From Pannonibacter sp051860505 (lineage in GTDB: Bacteria; Pseudomonadota; Alphaproteobacteria; Rhizobiales; Stappiaceae): a stretch of DNA of 64,000 bases. The DNA lies in NCBI RefSeq assembly GCF_051860505.1, contig NZ_JBHYDX010000001.1, positions 124,001-188,000 of the forward strand. The letters are read 5' to 3'. Below the pieces are notes generated by a model. The model saw only the letters and a list, made by a program, of their open reading frames with translations, was not told where the DNA came from and searched no databases. Below, piece after piece: positions 17,002-25,945 of this stretch. How positions within the stretch are numbered: the first letter of the stretch is position 1; every line of letters starts with the position of its first letter. The position numbers and the translations under genes are program-made.

Positions 17002-17853
17002 TCAGGGATTATGTCCGAGCGGCAGCGGAGGCTCCTCGGTCATCAGCAGGATGGCGATGCGGCGGTTGGCGGCGAGGAACGGGTCATTTGGAAACAACGG
17101 CTCGCTGTCCGATTTGCCGACGACAGAGAAGATCTGGTCCTGCGGCACGCCATATTCGGTCAGGATCTGCCGGGTCACGTTGGCGCGGTCGCTGGACAGT
17201 TCCCACCCGGTGTAGGTCGGATCGATCGCCGAACTGCCGGTGGTGGTGTGCCCTGTGATCTCGATCCGGTTCGGCATTTCTGACAGGACCGGGGCCAGCC
17301 GCGTCAGCAGGCGGCGCGTGGTCTCGTAAGGATACTTCGATCCTTCGCGGAACATCGCACGGCCGTCCTGGTCGACGATCATGATATTGAGGCCGTCTTC
17401 GGTTTCCTCGAAAATGATGTTCTGCGAGATTTCCGTGATTTCCGGCATTTCCTGCAGCGCCTGGCGCAGGGAGGCGGCCGCTGTTGCAAACTGGCGCGAA
17501 CGCTCGATGTCCGCTTCCACCGTGTCATGGGTGTTGGCTTCCGGACCCTGTTTGCTCTTCTGCTCATGCGCCTCTTCGGCGAAGTCGGAGTCCAGTTCCT
17601 GCGGCGCCTGGCTGACGCTTTTCATGTAGTCGCGCACCGGCGTGCCCTGGATCTCGATGATGCCGTCGCGCTTCGAGGTTTCCTTGACGCCGAACGCATC
17701 CTTCATCGAGCCGGCAACGATCTGCATCTTCTGCTTGTCCTGGATGGAGAAGGAGATGATGAGCACGAAGAAGCACACCAGCAGGGACATCAGGTCGGCG
17801 AAGGTCACAAGCCATTCGGGTGCGCCGCCACTTACCTGTTTCTTTCGGGCCAT
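17002..17853 (-). CDS. pomB: Flagellar stator protein, PomB/MotB-like
   Basis: The 283-residue protein has a single N-terminal span containing the ion-binding Asp in WLVTFADLMSLLVCFFVL. A PomB-like segment follows (MQIVAGSMKDAFGVKE), then a linker and a C-terminal OmpA-type peptidoglycan-binding domain (RIEITGHTTTGS and LSSDRANVTRQIL). It anchors the stator to the cell wall. Similarity to PomB rather than MotB in the first 60 residues suggests Na+ coupling, although that is inferred. It is downstream of the pomA-like gene on the same strand. Confidence 0.85.
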   Translation of the reverse strand: MARKKQVSGGAPEWLVTFADLMSLLVCFFVLIISFSIQDKQKMQIVAGSMKDAFGVKETSKRDGIIEIQGTPVRDYMKSVSQAPQELDSDFAEEAHEQKSKQGPEANTHDTVEADIERSRQFATAAASLRQALQEMPEITEISQNIIFEETEDGLNIMIVDQDGRAMFREGSKYPYETTRRLLTRLAPVLSEMPNRIEITGHTTTGSSAIDPTYTGWELSSDRANVTRQILTEYGVPQDQIFSVVGKSDSEPLFPNDPFLAANRRIAILLMTEEPPLPLGHNP

Positions 17854-17881
17854 GTCCGGGCCTCCTTGCTTGCCGTTCGGG

Positions 17882-18649
17882 TTACGCCGCGTCCATCAGG
17901 CCGGCGCGAGCCTTTTCGGGCAGATAGGCAATCAGCATTTCCTTGATCAACGCGGGGGACTTGTTCTCGCGGATCTGGGTAATGCCGTCGATGATCAGGG
18001 TCTGGTTGAGTTCTTCGATGTCAAATTTTGAATCGAGCTTGTCGCAGACCGGAAGACACAGGATGTTTGAAATCAGCGCGCCGTAGAGCGTCGTCAAGAG
18101 CGCGATGGCCATGGCGGGGCCGATGGCCGAGGGATCGTCCATGTTGGCCAGCATCTGCACCAGACCGACCAGCGTTCCGATCATGCCAAAGGCCGGGGCG
18201 CTGTCGCCGAGGGCCTTGAACACGCGTTTGCCTTCCGACAGGCGCGACAGGGTGAGGTCCCGTTCGCGTTCCATGGATTCGCGAATGAAGTCCAGTTCAT
18301 AGCCATCGGCGATATATTGTACGCCCTTGGCCAGGGACGGGTCCGAGACATCGACATTCTCCAGGCCCAGCGGCCCGGATTTGCGCACGATTTCAGCCAG
18401 ATTGCCGATTTCGTCGATCAGGTCCCTCGGCTTGATGCTTTTGCTGGTGAAGGCAACCTTGCCGCCGACGACAAACGCGCCGCCGATGCCGGCCAGCGGA
18501 AACCGGATCAAGGTCGCGGCAAAGCCACCGCCGAACACGATCAGGATCGACGGAATGTCGACGAACTGTCCGAAGCTGCCCCCCAGCAGGATTGCCACTG
18601 CGACGACCGCAAAGGATCCCACGATCCCGAGAAGTGTACCAAGATCCAT
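17882..18649 (-). CDS. pomA: Flagellar stator protein, PomA/MotA-like
   Basis: This 255-residue membrane protein begins MDLGTLLGIVGSFAVVAVAILLGGS, very close to Vibrio PomA in sequence and length. Two pairs of hydrophobic segments flank a cytoplasmic loop with charged residues (SMERERDLTLSRLSEG), and the third/fourth spans include the conserved GMIGTLVGLVQML. With PomB it forms the ion channel that drives the flagellar rotor. I placed the start at 18649 because the upstream in-frame extension (to 18724) does not match the family. No other flagellar gene lies in the window. Confidence 0.85.
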   Translation of the reverse strand: MDLGTLLGIVGSFAVVAVAILLGGSFGQFVDIPSILIVFGGGFAATLIRFPLAGIGGAFVVGGKVAFTSKSIKPRDLIDEIGNLAEIVRKSGPLGLENVDVSDPSLAKGVQYIADGYELDFIRESMERERDLTLSRLSEGKRVFKALGDSAPAFGMIGTLVGLVQMLANMDDPSAIGPAMAIALLTTLYGALISNILCLPVCDKLDSKFDIEELNQTLIIDGITQIRENKSPALIKEMLIAYLPEKARAGLMDAA

Positions 18650-18772
18650 CCACGCGACCCGACTGTACCGGGGCGAACTGCCCCCACCGTTGGGCCGGAG
18701 TGTAGCCAGCGTTTGGCTAATCAATCGCTAATGCACAAAGCACGAAGATGTGTGCAGCTTGCAAACTGCAAA

Positions 18773-19786
18773 TCAGGCCGTGCCGATGCGCAACAGGTCA
18801 TGCAGATGGATGATGCCGACCGGGCGCCCGTCCTCGACCACAAAGACCGAGGTGATCTGGGCTGCATTGATGAACTCAAGTGCCGCCGCTGACAGCAAAT
18901 CGCCTGAAATCGACTTCGGCTTGCGCGTCATGATTTCGTCGACAGACTTGTCGAGGAAATTCGTCGAGATGTGGCGGCGCAAGTCCCCGTCCGTGACGAT
19001 GCCGACCAGCTTGCCGTCCGCGTCGGTGACACCGACCACGCCGAACCCCTTCTGCGTCATCAGCACGATGGCATCGCGCATCGGGGCTCCCAGGCTGACC
19101 AGCGGAACGCTGGCGCCGGAGTGCATGATGTCCCGGGCAAGGCGCAGGCTGGCGCCCAGCTTGCCGCCTGGATGGAACACCCGGAAATCCTGTGCCGTGA
19201 AGCCGCGCGCTTCCAGCAGCGCCACGGCCAGCGCGTCGCCGATTGCCAGTTGCAACAGGGTCGAGGATGTCGGTGCAAGGCCATGCGGGCAGGCTTCGGT
19301 TACCTTCGGCAGGGCCAGGACGATATCGGCTGCCTTGCCAAGGGCGCTGGTCTCGGACGACGTGATTGCGATCAGCGGCACGCGGAAACGGCGGGTGTAA
19401 CCGATGATACTGGCCAGTTCCGTCGTCTCGCCCGACCAGGACAAGGCCACAACCACGTCATCCGACGTGATCATGCCGAGGTCGCCATGGCTGGCTTCGC
19501 TGGCATGGACAAAGAACGCCGGCGTGCCGGTGGAGGCGAGCGAGGCTGCCATCTTGGTGCCGATGTGACCGCTCTTGCCGATCCCGGTGATGATGGCGCG
19601 GCCGCGAATGCCGCGCATCAGGGCGATTGTTCGTGCGAAGGGGGCGCCCAGTCCGTTGCGCAGCGCAGCGCGCAAAGCCGTCAGGGCGGCAATCTCGGTC
19701 TCGATGGTCCGGTCTGCGGACGCAAGACTTGCCTCCGCATCGCCCGCCAGTCCGGCGTCCTGCGCCGGAAGATGTGCACTGTGCAT
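18773..19786 (-). CDS. kdsD: Arabinose-5-phosphate isomerase (KpsF/GutQ type)
   Basis: The 337-residue enzyme has an N-terminal SIS sugar-isomerase domain (about 45-190; IITGIGKSGHIGTKMAASLASTGTPAF and HGDLGMI in parts) and two CBS domains (about 215-335). It interconverts ribulose-5-phosphate and arabinose-5-phosphate, the first step to Kdo. The start at 19786 gives the usual family length; a longer in-frame version adds 43 non-conserved residues. Kdo is needed for LPS and for the poly-Kdo linker made by the KpsS/KpsC-type enzymes about 40 kb away. Confidence 0.93.
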   Translation of the reverse strand: MHSAHLPAQDAGLAGDAEASLASADRTIETEIAALTALRAALRNGLGAPFARTIALMRGIRGRAIITGIGKSGHIGTKMAASLASTGTPAFFVHASEASHGDLGMITSDDVVVALSWSGETTELASIIGYTRRFRVPLIAITSSETSALGKAADIVLALPKVTEACPHGLAPTSSTLLQLAIGDALAVALLEARGFTAQDFRVFHPGGKLGASLRLARDIMHSGASVPLVSLGAPMRDAIVLMTQKGFGVVGVTDADGKLVGIVTDGDLRRHISTNFLDKSVDEIMTRKPKSISGDLLSAAALEFINAAQITSVFVVEDGRPVGIIHLHDLLRIGTA

Positions 19787-20029
19787 CTGTCCTGTCCCGT
19801 TGGCTTTTCTTTGGCCTGGCCCCCGCCTGATCTCAGGTTGTCTAAGCCAGCGGAGGGCATCAGGCAAGGGGCCGCGCCAACCGGCTAAGGAGCGCGGGCA
19901 GGTGGCGCCTCTCAATCCGGTCGGCGGTTGGCATGGCTCGCATCTGCGACCGGGCTTGGCAACTGCCTATTAACCATGTTCGGTCACCATGCGAGGGTTA
20001 TTTGTATTCATTCCTGCCCGGGTGCCCGC

Positions 20030-21520
20030 ATGTTCCGCCGAATGTCCGTCCTGTTCCTGCTTGCCGTGGCCGGCGGTGTGCCGGCTTTGGCGCAGCAGGC
20101 GGACATTGGCGGGCTGCGCGGCTCGGCCAGTGATGAGGGCAATTCGTATGGCGGCCAGTCCGGTGCCGGCGCGACGGGCGCTGATCTCGGCGGTCTTGGC
20201 TCCGAAGCTCCAGCGACCACGGGCTCCATCGGCACTCAACCAAACGGCCGCCTCAGTGCAACGGCCGAGCGCGGGTCGTCCGGCCTCGTCAGCGGCGGAC
20301 GGCAGGACCGTGTCCGTCCGTTTGCCGACCGGCTTTCAGCGGTGCGCCGGACCCCGGCTCTGGGCGGCAGTGGTGGAGCCCTGGCCGATGACGTCTTCGC
20401 TGGCGACACGACCTACGATGCGCCAACGGGCCTGCGGGTCGGCACTTTCACGATCATTCCCCAGCTCACGGTCAGCGGCGGCTGGTCAACCAATGCGGCC
20501 GGCTCTTCCTCCGGGCGTGGCAACTCGCTCTACACCATCGCACCTGACCTGTCGGCGACCTCGAACTGGTCCCGCCACGAACTGACACTGTCGCTGCGCG
20601 GCAGCTATGCTGCTTTCCCGGGCAGCAAGTTGCGCACCGAGCCGTCGGTCACCGGATCGACAGCCCTGCGCCTTGATCTCAGCGACACCACCGAGGTCAA
20701 TGCCAGCGCGGGCATCACCTATTCCCGCGAGACTCAGTCGACGGCCGAAAACCCGTCGGGCGAGGGCGATGTCTATGGCTACACCGGGTCACTGGGTGTT
20801 TCCCATGCCGCAGGGCTTGTCGGTCTGACCCTGCGCGGCGACATCGAGCGCACGGCTTACACGCTGGAAACCACCGCCGATGCCAACAACCGCAACAACA
20901 CGCTCCTTTCGGCAACGGTGCGCGCCGACGCCCTGACGGGGGCAACGCTGCAGCCTTTTGTCGAGGCAACCGTGTTGCGCCGCGCCTTTGACAGCACCTG
21001 CAATGCCGCCTGTGTGAAACGCGATGCCACCGGTTACCAACTTCGCGCCGGCACGACCATCGAGGCAGGGCCGAAGCTGGCCGGCGAGATCGGAGCCGGA
21101 TGGCGTGTCGAGAAGCTCGACACCAACCGTCTTGACGATCTGTCCGGGCTGGTTGTCGACGCATCGCTGGTCTGGTCGCCGTCGCGGCTGACGACGGTGA
21201 CGGCGGGTGTTGGAACAACCTTTGCGCCGTCCTATCTGCCGACAGCAGCGGGTTCGATCCTCTATTCGGGTGATCTGCGCATCGCCCATGCGTTTTCCGA
21301 CCGCTTCGTCGGCGAAGCCGGGGTTGGCTACCAGCTCCGGCACTATGAGGGCGTCAACATTGACGAGCGCACCACGAGTGCGCTCGCCGGGCTGACCTAT
21401 GCGGTCACCCGCAATGTGGCTCTCACCGGCAACTATACATTCCGGACCTTTGACAGCAGTCAGGCCGGTGCGAACTACAATGAAAGCCGGATCCAGGCCG
21501 GCATCCGTATTCGTCGGTGA
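20030..21520 (+). CDS. Outer-membrane beta-barrel protein (BBP2 type)
   Basis: The 496-residue protein has a signal peptide (MFRRMSVLFLLAVAGG, cleavage near ALAQQA). A low-complexity Gly/Ser-rich region follows to about residue 130, then about 360 residues of alternating beta strands ending in a charged/aromatic segment (ESRIQAGIRIRR). The pattern fits the rhizobial outer-membrane beta-barrel family (PF10082-like). Two cysteines (CNAACVK) could form a loop disulphide. The function is unknown; porin-like or glycan-export roles are possible. Confidence 0.75.
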   Translation: MFRRMSVLFLLAVAGGVPALAQQADIGGLRGSASDEGNSYGGQSGAGATGADLGGLGSEAPATTGSIGTQPNGRLSATAERGSSGLVSGGRQDRVRPFADRLSAVRRTPALGGSGGALADDVFAGDTTYDAPTGLRVGTFTIIPQLTVSGGWSTNAAGSSSGRGNSLYTIAPDLSATSNWSRHELTLSLRGSYAAFPGSKLRTEPSVTGSTALRLDLSDTTEVNASAGITYSRETQSTAENPSGEGDVYGYTGSLGVSHAAGLVGLTLRGDIERTAYTLETTADANNRNNTLLSATVRADALTGATLQPFVEATVLRRAFDSTCNAACVKRDATGYQLRAGTTIEAGPKLAGEIGAGWRVEKLDTNRLDDLSGLVVDASLVWSPSRLTTVTAGVGTTFAPSYLPTAAGSILYSGDLRIAHAFSDRFVGEAGVGYQLRHYEGVNIDERTTSALAGLTYAVTRNVALTGNYTFRTFDSSQAGANYNESRIQAGIRIRR

Positions 21521-21587
21521 GACAAATGCGGGGTAACTGGATGGTTCATTTTGAGTGCGGGGGCATTCCAGGCTTGAGGAGGCCTTG

Positions 21588-22862
21588 ATGACGAAGATCG
21601 GTTTGACCGGAAAAGACACAACCCGGCCGCGTGGCCGCTCTTTGCGGGTGATTTCTGCCCCCGTTCTGTCCCTGGCCCTGTCTGCGGCCGTGTCGCTGGC
21701 GGCGACGGTTTGGGCGGGGACGGCACAGGCCGATGCGCGCTTTGATGCCTTTATCCGCAACATGTGGCCGGAAGCGCGGGCAGCCGGCATCACGCCGAAC
21801 ACCTATAACGCCGTCTTCACCGACATGACGCCCGATCCCGATACAGTTCGCCTGATGTCGGCCCAGTCCGAATTCGTCAAGCCGGTCTGGGACTATCTCG
21901 GCAGCGCCGTTTCGGAGAGCCGTATCGAGACAGGTCGGCGGATGCTGCAGGAGCATGGCGCGGTCCTGCGGGAAATCGAAGCCCGGTATGGCGTCGACCG
22001 GGCCGCCGTTCTGGCTGTCTGGGGTATGGAGACCAACTACGGCGGCTTCATGGGCAAGCACAATGTCATTCGCGCGCTGGCAACGCTCGCCTATGGCGCG
22101 CCGCGCCGCCAGGATTTCTGGAAGGGTGAGTTGATCACCGCGCTGGCCATCGTGCAGGCCGGGCACGTCCGCCATGAGCAGATGATCGGCTCCTGGGCTG
22201 GCGCGATGGGACATACCCAGTTCATGCCGACGAGCTGGAAGCGCTATGCCGCTGACTACAACGGCGATGGCAAGCGCGACATCTGGACCAGCATTCCGGA
22301 TGCTCTCGCCTCCACGGCCAACTATCTCAAGGAACATGGCTGGCAGACCGGCAAGACCTGGGGCTATGAGATCCGCTTGCCGCGCGGCTTCGATTACTCT
22401 CTGGCCGATGACAGCACGACCAAGACGGTCGCTGAATGGTCTCGCCTCGGTGTGGTGCGGGCCAATGGTAAGGGCTTTCCGCGTCCCGATGACAAGGCGG
22501 TCCTGGTGTTGCCGGCCGGTGCAGCCGGCCCGGGCTTCCTGATGCTGCGCAATTTCTTTGTCATCAAGCGCTACAACAATGCCACGGCCTACGCGCTGGC
22601 CGTTGGTCATCTGGCGGACCGGATCCGGGGCGGCGATGCCCTGGTCGGCGATTGGTCTCGTGATCAGTTGCCGCTCAACAAGGAACAGACGATGCAGCTC
22701 CAGGCGGCACTCAACCGCAAGGGCTTCAGTGTCGGCAATCCGGACGGTCTGGCAGGCCCTGCGACTCGCAAGGCAATCCGGGCGTTCCAGAAGTCGCGCG
22801 GCCTGATCCCGGACGGTTACGCGTCGGTGACATTGCTTGCCCAGATGCAGCGCGGCGGCTGA
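21588..22862 (+). CDS. Lytic murein transglycosylase, MltB type with peptidoglycan-binding domain
   Basis: The 424-residue protein has an N-terminal signal sequence (about residues 1-48). An MltB-like SLT domain follows, with catalytic Glu in VWGMETNYGGFMG and the supporting GAMGHTQFMPTSWKRYA motif. A C-terminal PG-binding-1 domain ends it (residues about 360-422, ALNRKGFSVGNPDGLAGPATR). It cleaves glycan strands to 1,6-anhydro-muropeptides in the periplasm. A strong GAGGAGG site precedes the ATG at 21588. Confidence 0.93.
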   Translation: MTKIGLTGKDTTRPRGRSLRVISAPVLSLALSAAVSLAATVWAGTAQADARFDAFIRNMWPEARAAGITPNTYNAVFTDMTPDPDTVRLMSAQSEFVKPVWDYLGSAVSESRIETGRRMLQEHGAVLREIEARYGVDRAAVLAVWGMETNYGGFMGKHNVIRALATLAYGAPRRQDFWKGELITALAIVQAGHVRHEQMIGSWAGAMGHTQFMPTSWKRYAADYNGDGKRDIWTSIPDALASTANYLKEHGWQTGKTWGYEIRLPRGFDYSLADDSTTKTVAEWSRLGVVRANGKGFPRPDDKAVLVLPAGAAGPGFLMLRNFFVIKRYNNATAYALAVGHLADRIRGGDALVGDWSRDQLPLNKEQTMQLQAALNRKGFSVGNPDGLAGPATRKAIRAFQKSRGLIPDGYASVTLLAQMQRGG

Positions 22863-22920
22863 GCCTTTCGGCGCGGCGTGCTTCGGCCTATAGTGCACCC
22901 TGAAAAGGGAGGCAGCTGAC

Positions 22921-24066
22921 GTGCGACGCAGCCTGGGTTTCTTGCCGATGATCGTGGTGATGCTCGCTCTCGCCCTTGCTGGCGGGCTTGCGGGCGTACC
23001 GGCTTTTGCGCAGAACGGACCGATCACGCCGCCGCCCTCGGCGGACGGGTTTAATCCTTTCGGTCCCTTGCTGCGGCTCTTCGGTGTCACCGAGCGTGAG
23101 CGGCCGGTGAAAGAGAAGGCCCCTGCCGCTGTCCGCCCTGCGCGTCAGCCCAGTGGTCCTCCCGCTTTTACAGCCGTTCCCAAGGACGACGATGCCGGCA
23201 TAGTTCTCGTCATTGGCGACGGCATGGCTGAGGGCCTGGCGGAGGGAATGGCGTTTATCCTGGCGCAAAAGCCATCGGTCCGCGTTGAAAAGCTGGTCGA
23301 GCCCAAGGCCGGACTTCTCGGCACTCCTCCTGTCGCCTGGGCAGACAAGGTTGCCGCCCGGATCGCCGGAGGGAATGTTCGCGCCGTGGTGATGATGCTG
23401 GGAACCAGCGATGTTGAGGCCAACTCTGCACAGGTCGAGCCGACGGGCACGGAGAGCGGCGTTGCCGGTTCTGAATTTGGTTCACCGGCCTGGCGCGAAA
23501 CCTATCGCCAGCGGCTGGGGTCCGTGATCCAGGTCGTCCGGCGCGAGCGCAAGCCGTTCCTGGTCGTCGGCTTGCCGCCGGCTGAATCCGCCGATCTCAG
23601 CCAGAATTTCCAGGTCATCAACGATGTGCTGAAGCTGACGGCGGAGGGCGCGCGTTCCACCTATGTCGATATCTGGTCGGTTTTCCTCGATGACAACGAA
23701 GCCTACGCAGTTTTCGGTCCGGATGTTGCAGGCCAGCGCCGGCGCTTGCGCGCCAATGACGGCATCGGCTTCACCTGGGCCGGCTATCGCAAGGTTGCCT
23801 TCTTCGTTGAACGGGAACTTGCCCGCGTCCTTGGCGGATATGGCAGCCAGGCCTTCGAGGGCGTTGCCGATGACCCCGATTTCATCGTGCTGACCGGTCG
23901 CACCGTTCCTGCCGATGACACGCTTGCCGGCGGCCCCGACGTGGTCGACGAATTCGCGCCGGAACCTGGCGCCTCGGTCCAGGCTGCACAGCGCTTCCTC
24001 GTCCTCGGCGAAGCCCATCCCTCCGTCCCCGGCCGCGTCGACGACACCCGTCTGGAAACGCGCTGA
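22921..24066 (+). CDS. DUF459 / SGNH-hydrolase-like periplasmic protein
   Basis: The 381-residue protein starts with GTG after GGGAGG and has a signal peptide (cleavage near AFAQNG). An SGNH-like core at about 95-310 includes VLVIGDGMAEGLAEGM, where the usual GDS nucleophile block reads GDG, then VVMMLGTSDVEAN and VVGLPPAES. The family often lies near murein enzymes, as here. Loss of the block I Ser raises doubt about hydrolase activity, or another Ser may serve. Confidence 0.8.
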   Translation: MRRSLGFLPMIVVMLALALAGGLAGVPAFAQNGPITPPPSADGFNPFGPLLRLFGVTERERPVKEKAPAAVRPARQPSGPPAFTAVPKDDDAGIVLVIGDGMAEGLAEGMAFILAQKPSVRVEKLVEPKAGLLGTPPVAWADKVAARIAGGNVRAVVMMLGTSDVEANSAQVEPTGTESGVAGSEFGSPAWRETYRQRLGSVIQVVRRERKPFLVVGLPPAESADLSQNFQVINDVLKLTAEGARSTYVDIWSVFLDDNEAYAVFGPDVAGQRRRLRANDGIGFTWAGYRKVAFFVERELARVLGGYGSQAFEGVADDPDFIVLTGRTVPADDTLAGGPDVVDEFAPEPGASVQAAQRFLVLGEAHPSVPGRVDDTRLETR

Positions 24067-24142
24067 TCCACCGGTGTCACCCTGGCTCTCGCGATGCTCG
24101 GCCGGGGTGACCCGGAGCGAAACTGCACCGTCGGTGGGCTGC

Positions 24143-24171
24143 AAAAAACGAAGGGCGGCCAATGGCCACCC
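24143..24171 (-). terminator. Rho-independent terminator for the gltBD transcript
   Basis: On the minus strand GGGTGGCC-ATT-GGCCGCCC forms an 8-bp stem with one G-U pair, followed by TTCGTTTTTTG. It is placed 226 bases past the gltD stop. Confidence 0.7.
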
Positions 24172-24195
24172 CAGACTGCTGACAAACCCTCTATG

Positions 24196-24323
24196 GTCAT
24201 CCCGGACGCAGCGAAGCGAAGATCCGGGACCGGAGTGCCAAGGTCTCTCCGGTGTTAACTCATTGAAATATAGAGGCATCGACTCTCCGGTCCCGGCTCA
24301 GCGCTACGCTTGGCCGGGATGAC
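24196..24323. repeat. Palindromic intergenic element with GTCATCCCGG ends
   Basis: GTCATCCCGG at 24196-24205 and CCGGGATGAC at 24314-24323 form inverted termini. Inside, GATCCGGGACCGGAG and CTCCGGTCCCGG-like arms also pair. This resembles the mobile non-coding palindromic repeats scattered between genes in many Hyphomicrobiales. Confidence 0.65.
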
Positions 24324-24397
24324 GGCGGTGGGGTCGAGGTTTGTCATCAAGCTCGGGCGGCCAATGGCCGCCCTTGTGATTTCCCTGTCTCAGCGCC

Positions 24398-25828
24398 TCA
24401 ACGCGGCAGCAGGCTGGAGCCGGTGAGGTATTCGTCAATGGCGCGGGCGGCCTGGCGGCCTTCGCGGATCGCCCAGACCACCAGCGACTGGCCCCGGCGC
24501 ACGTCACCGGCGGCAAAGACGTTGTCGATGCTGGTCTTGTAGTCCTCGGTGTTGGCCTTGACGTTGCCGCGCGGGTCGAGCGCCAGCTTGTCGCCGGCTT
24601 CCGCGATGAACGTGTCGGCACGCGGACCGGCAAAGCCGATGGCGGCCATGACAAGGTCGGCACGCAGGATAAATTCTGTGCCTGGGATCGGCTTGCGCTT
24701 CTCGTCGACGCGGGCGCACTTGACGCCGGTCACGCGGCCCTCTTCCGAGACGAGGCCAAGTGTTGCGGCTGCAAACTCGCGCTCCGCGCCTTCGGCCTGC
24801 GACGACGACGTGCGGAACTTGGTCGGCCAGTAGGGCCAGACGGTCAGCTTGTCTTCCTTCAGCGGCGGCAGCGGGCGGATATCGAGCTGGGTCACCGACA
24901 GCGCACCCTGGCGGAACGCGGTGCCGACGCAGTCAGAGGCGGTATCACCGCCGCCGATGACGACGACATGCTTGCCGCCGGCCCAGATCGGCGCTTCACC
25001 CGACACGTCTTCCCCGCCAACGCGGCGGTTCTGCTGCACGAGATAATCCATCGCCCAGTGCACGCCTTCAAGGTCCATGCTGCCGATGCCCGGATCGCGC
25101 GGACGCTCGGCGCCAGCGGCCAGCAGCACGGCATCATGGCGCTCGGACAGCTCTTCCATGGTCACGGTGACGCCGACGTTGACGCCGTAGTGGAAGGTGA
25201 CGCCCTCGGCTTCCATCTGGGCGACGCGGCGGTCGATGTGCCGCTTCTCCATCTTGAAGTCCGGGATGCCATAGCGTAGCAGGCCACCGGCCCGCGGCTC
25301 GCGCTCATAGACATGCACCGTATGGCCGGCGCGGGCCAGCTGCTGCGCCGCGGCCATTCCCGCCGGACCCGAGCCGATGATGGCAACGGTCTGGCCGGTC
25401 TTGGTGGCGGAGGGTTCGGGAACGATCCAGCCCTCGGCCCAGCCCTTGTCGGCCAGCGCCTGCTCGATGGTCTTGATGTTGACCGGCAGGTCTTCGAGGT
25501 TCAGCGTGCAGGCTTCCTCGCACGGGGCGGGGCAGATGCGGCCGGTGAACTCGGGGAAATTGTTGGTCGAATGCAGGTTGCGCACGGCCAGTTCCCAATC
25601 ACCCTGGTAGACCAGGTCGTTCCAGTCCGGGATCTGGTTGTGCACAGGACACCCCGTGGGGCCGTGGCAATAGGGAATGCCGCAGTCCATGCAGCGCGCC
25701 GCCTGGCGTTCCACGTCGCCTTCGCTCAGCGGCAGCGTGAATTCGCGGAAGTGGCGAATGCGGTCGGACGCCGGCTGATACTTCTGGTCCTGCCGGTCGA
25801 TCTCGAGAAATCCGGTAACCTTGCCCAA
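24398..25828 (-). CDS. gltD: Glutamate synthase (NADPH) small subunit
   Basis: The 476-residue protein has N-terminal iron-sulfur cysteines (C46, C49, C54, C60 and C99, C103, C107), an FAD-binding GSGPAGMAAAQQLARAG motif near 150, and an NADPH-binding segment VVVIGGGDTASDCVGTA. It passes electrons from NADPH to the large subunit for conversion of 2-oxoglutarate and glutamine to two glutamates. It lies 117 bases downstream of gltB in the same direction. Confidence 0.97.
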   Translation of the reverse strand: MGKVTGFLEIDRQDQKYQPASDRIRHFREFTLPLSEGDVERQAARCMDCGIPYCHGPTGCPVHNQIPDWNDLVYQGDWELAVRNLHSTNNFPEFTGRICPAPCEEACTLNLEDLPVNIKTIEQALADKGWAEGWIVPEPSATKTGQTVAIIGSGPAGMAAAQQLARAGHTVHVYEREPRAGGLLRYGIPDFKMEKRHIDRRVAQMEAEGVTFHYGVNVGVTVTMEELSERHDAVLLAAGAERPRDPGIGSMDLEGVHWAMDYLVQQNRRVGGEDVSGEAPIWAGGKHVVVIGGGDTASDCVGTAFRQGALSVTQLDIRPLPPLKEDKLTVWPYWPTKFRTSSSQAEGAEREFAAATLGLVSEEGRVTGVKCARVDEKRKPIPGTEFILRADLVMAAIGFAGPRADTFIAEAGDKLALDPRGNVKANTEDYKTSIDNVFAAGDVRRGQSLVVWAIREGRQAARAIDEYLTGSSLLPR

Positions 25829-25945
25829 GGCAACCTCCTTGAAAAATCCTGTCTGTGACGGGCCGCCTCGACCATCATCGGGAGGCGGCGGCTTGGCGTT
25901 GGCGCCTGCCCTGCCGGCGTGCCGGACGGGCAGGGGAGGGGCGGC

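Larger units (their letters stand above)
24067..24397. other. Intergenic region with palindromic elements
   Basis: This region lies between the convergent ends of the DUF459 gene and gltD. It holds a leftward terminator (24143-24171), a roughly 128-bp inverted-repeat element (24196-24323) and a 19-bp GC palindrome GGGCGGCCAATGGCCGCCC (24355-24373) nearly identical to the terminator stem. No gene is seen. Confidence 0.7.
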
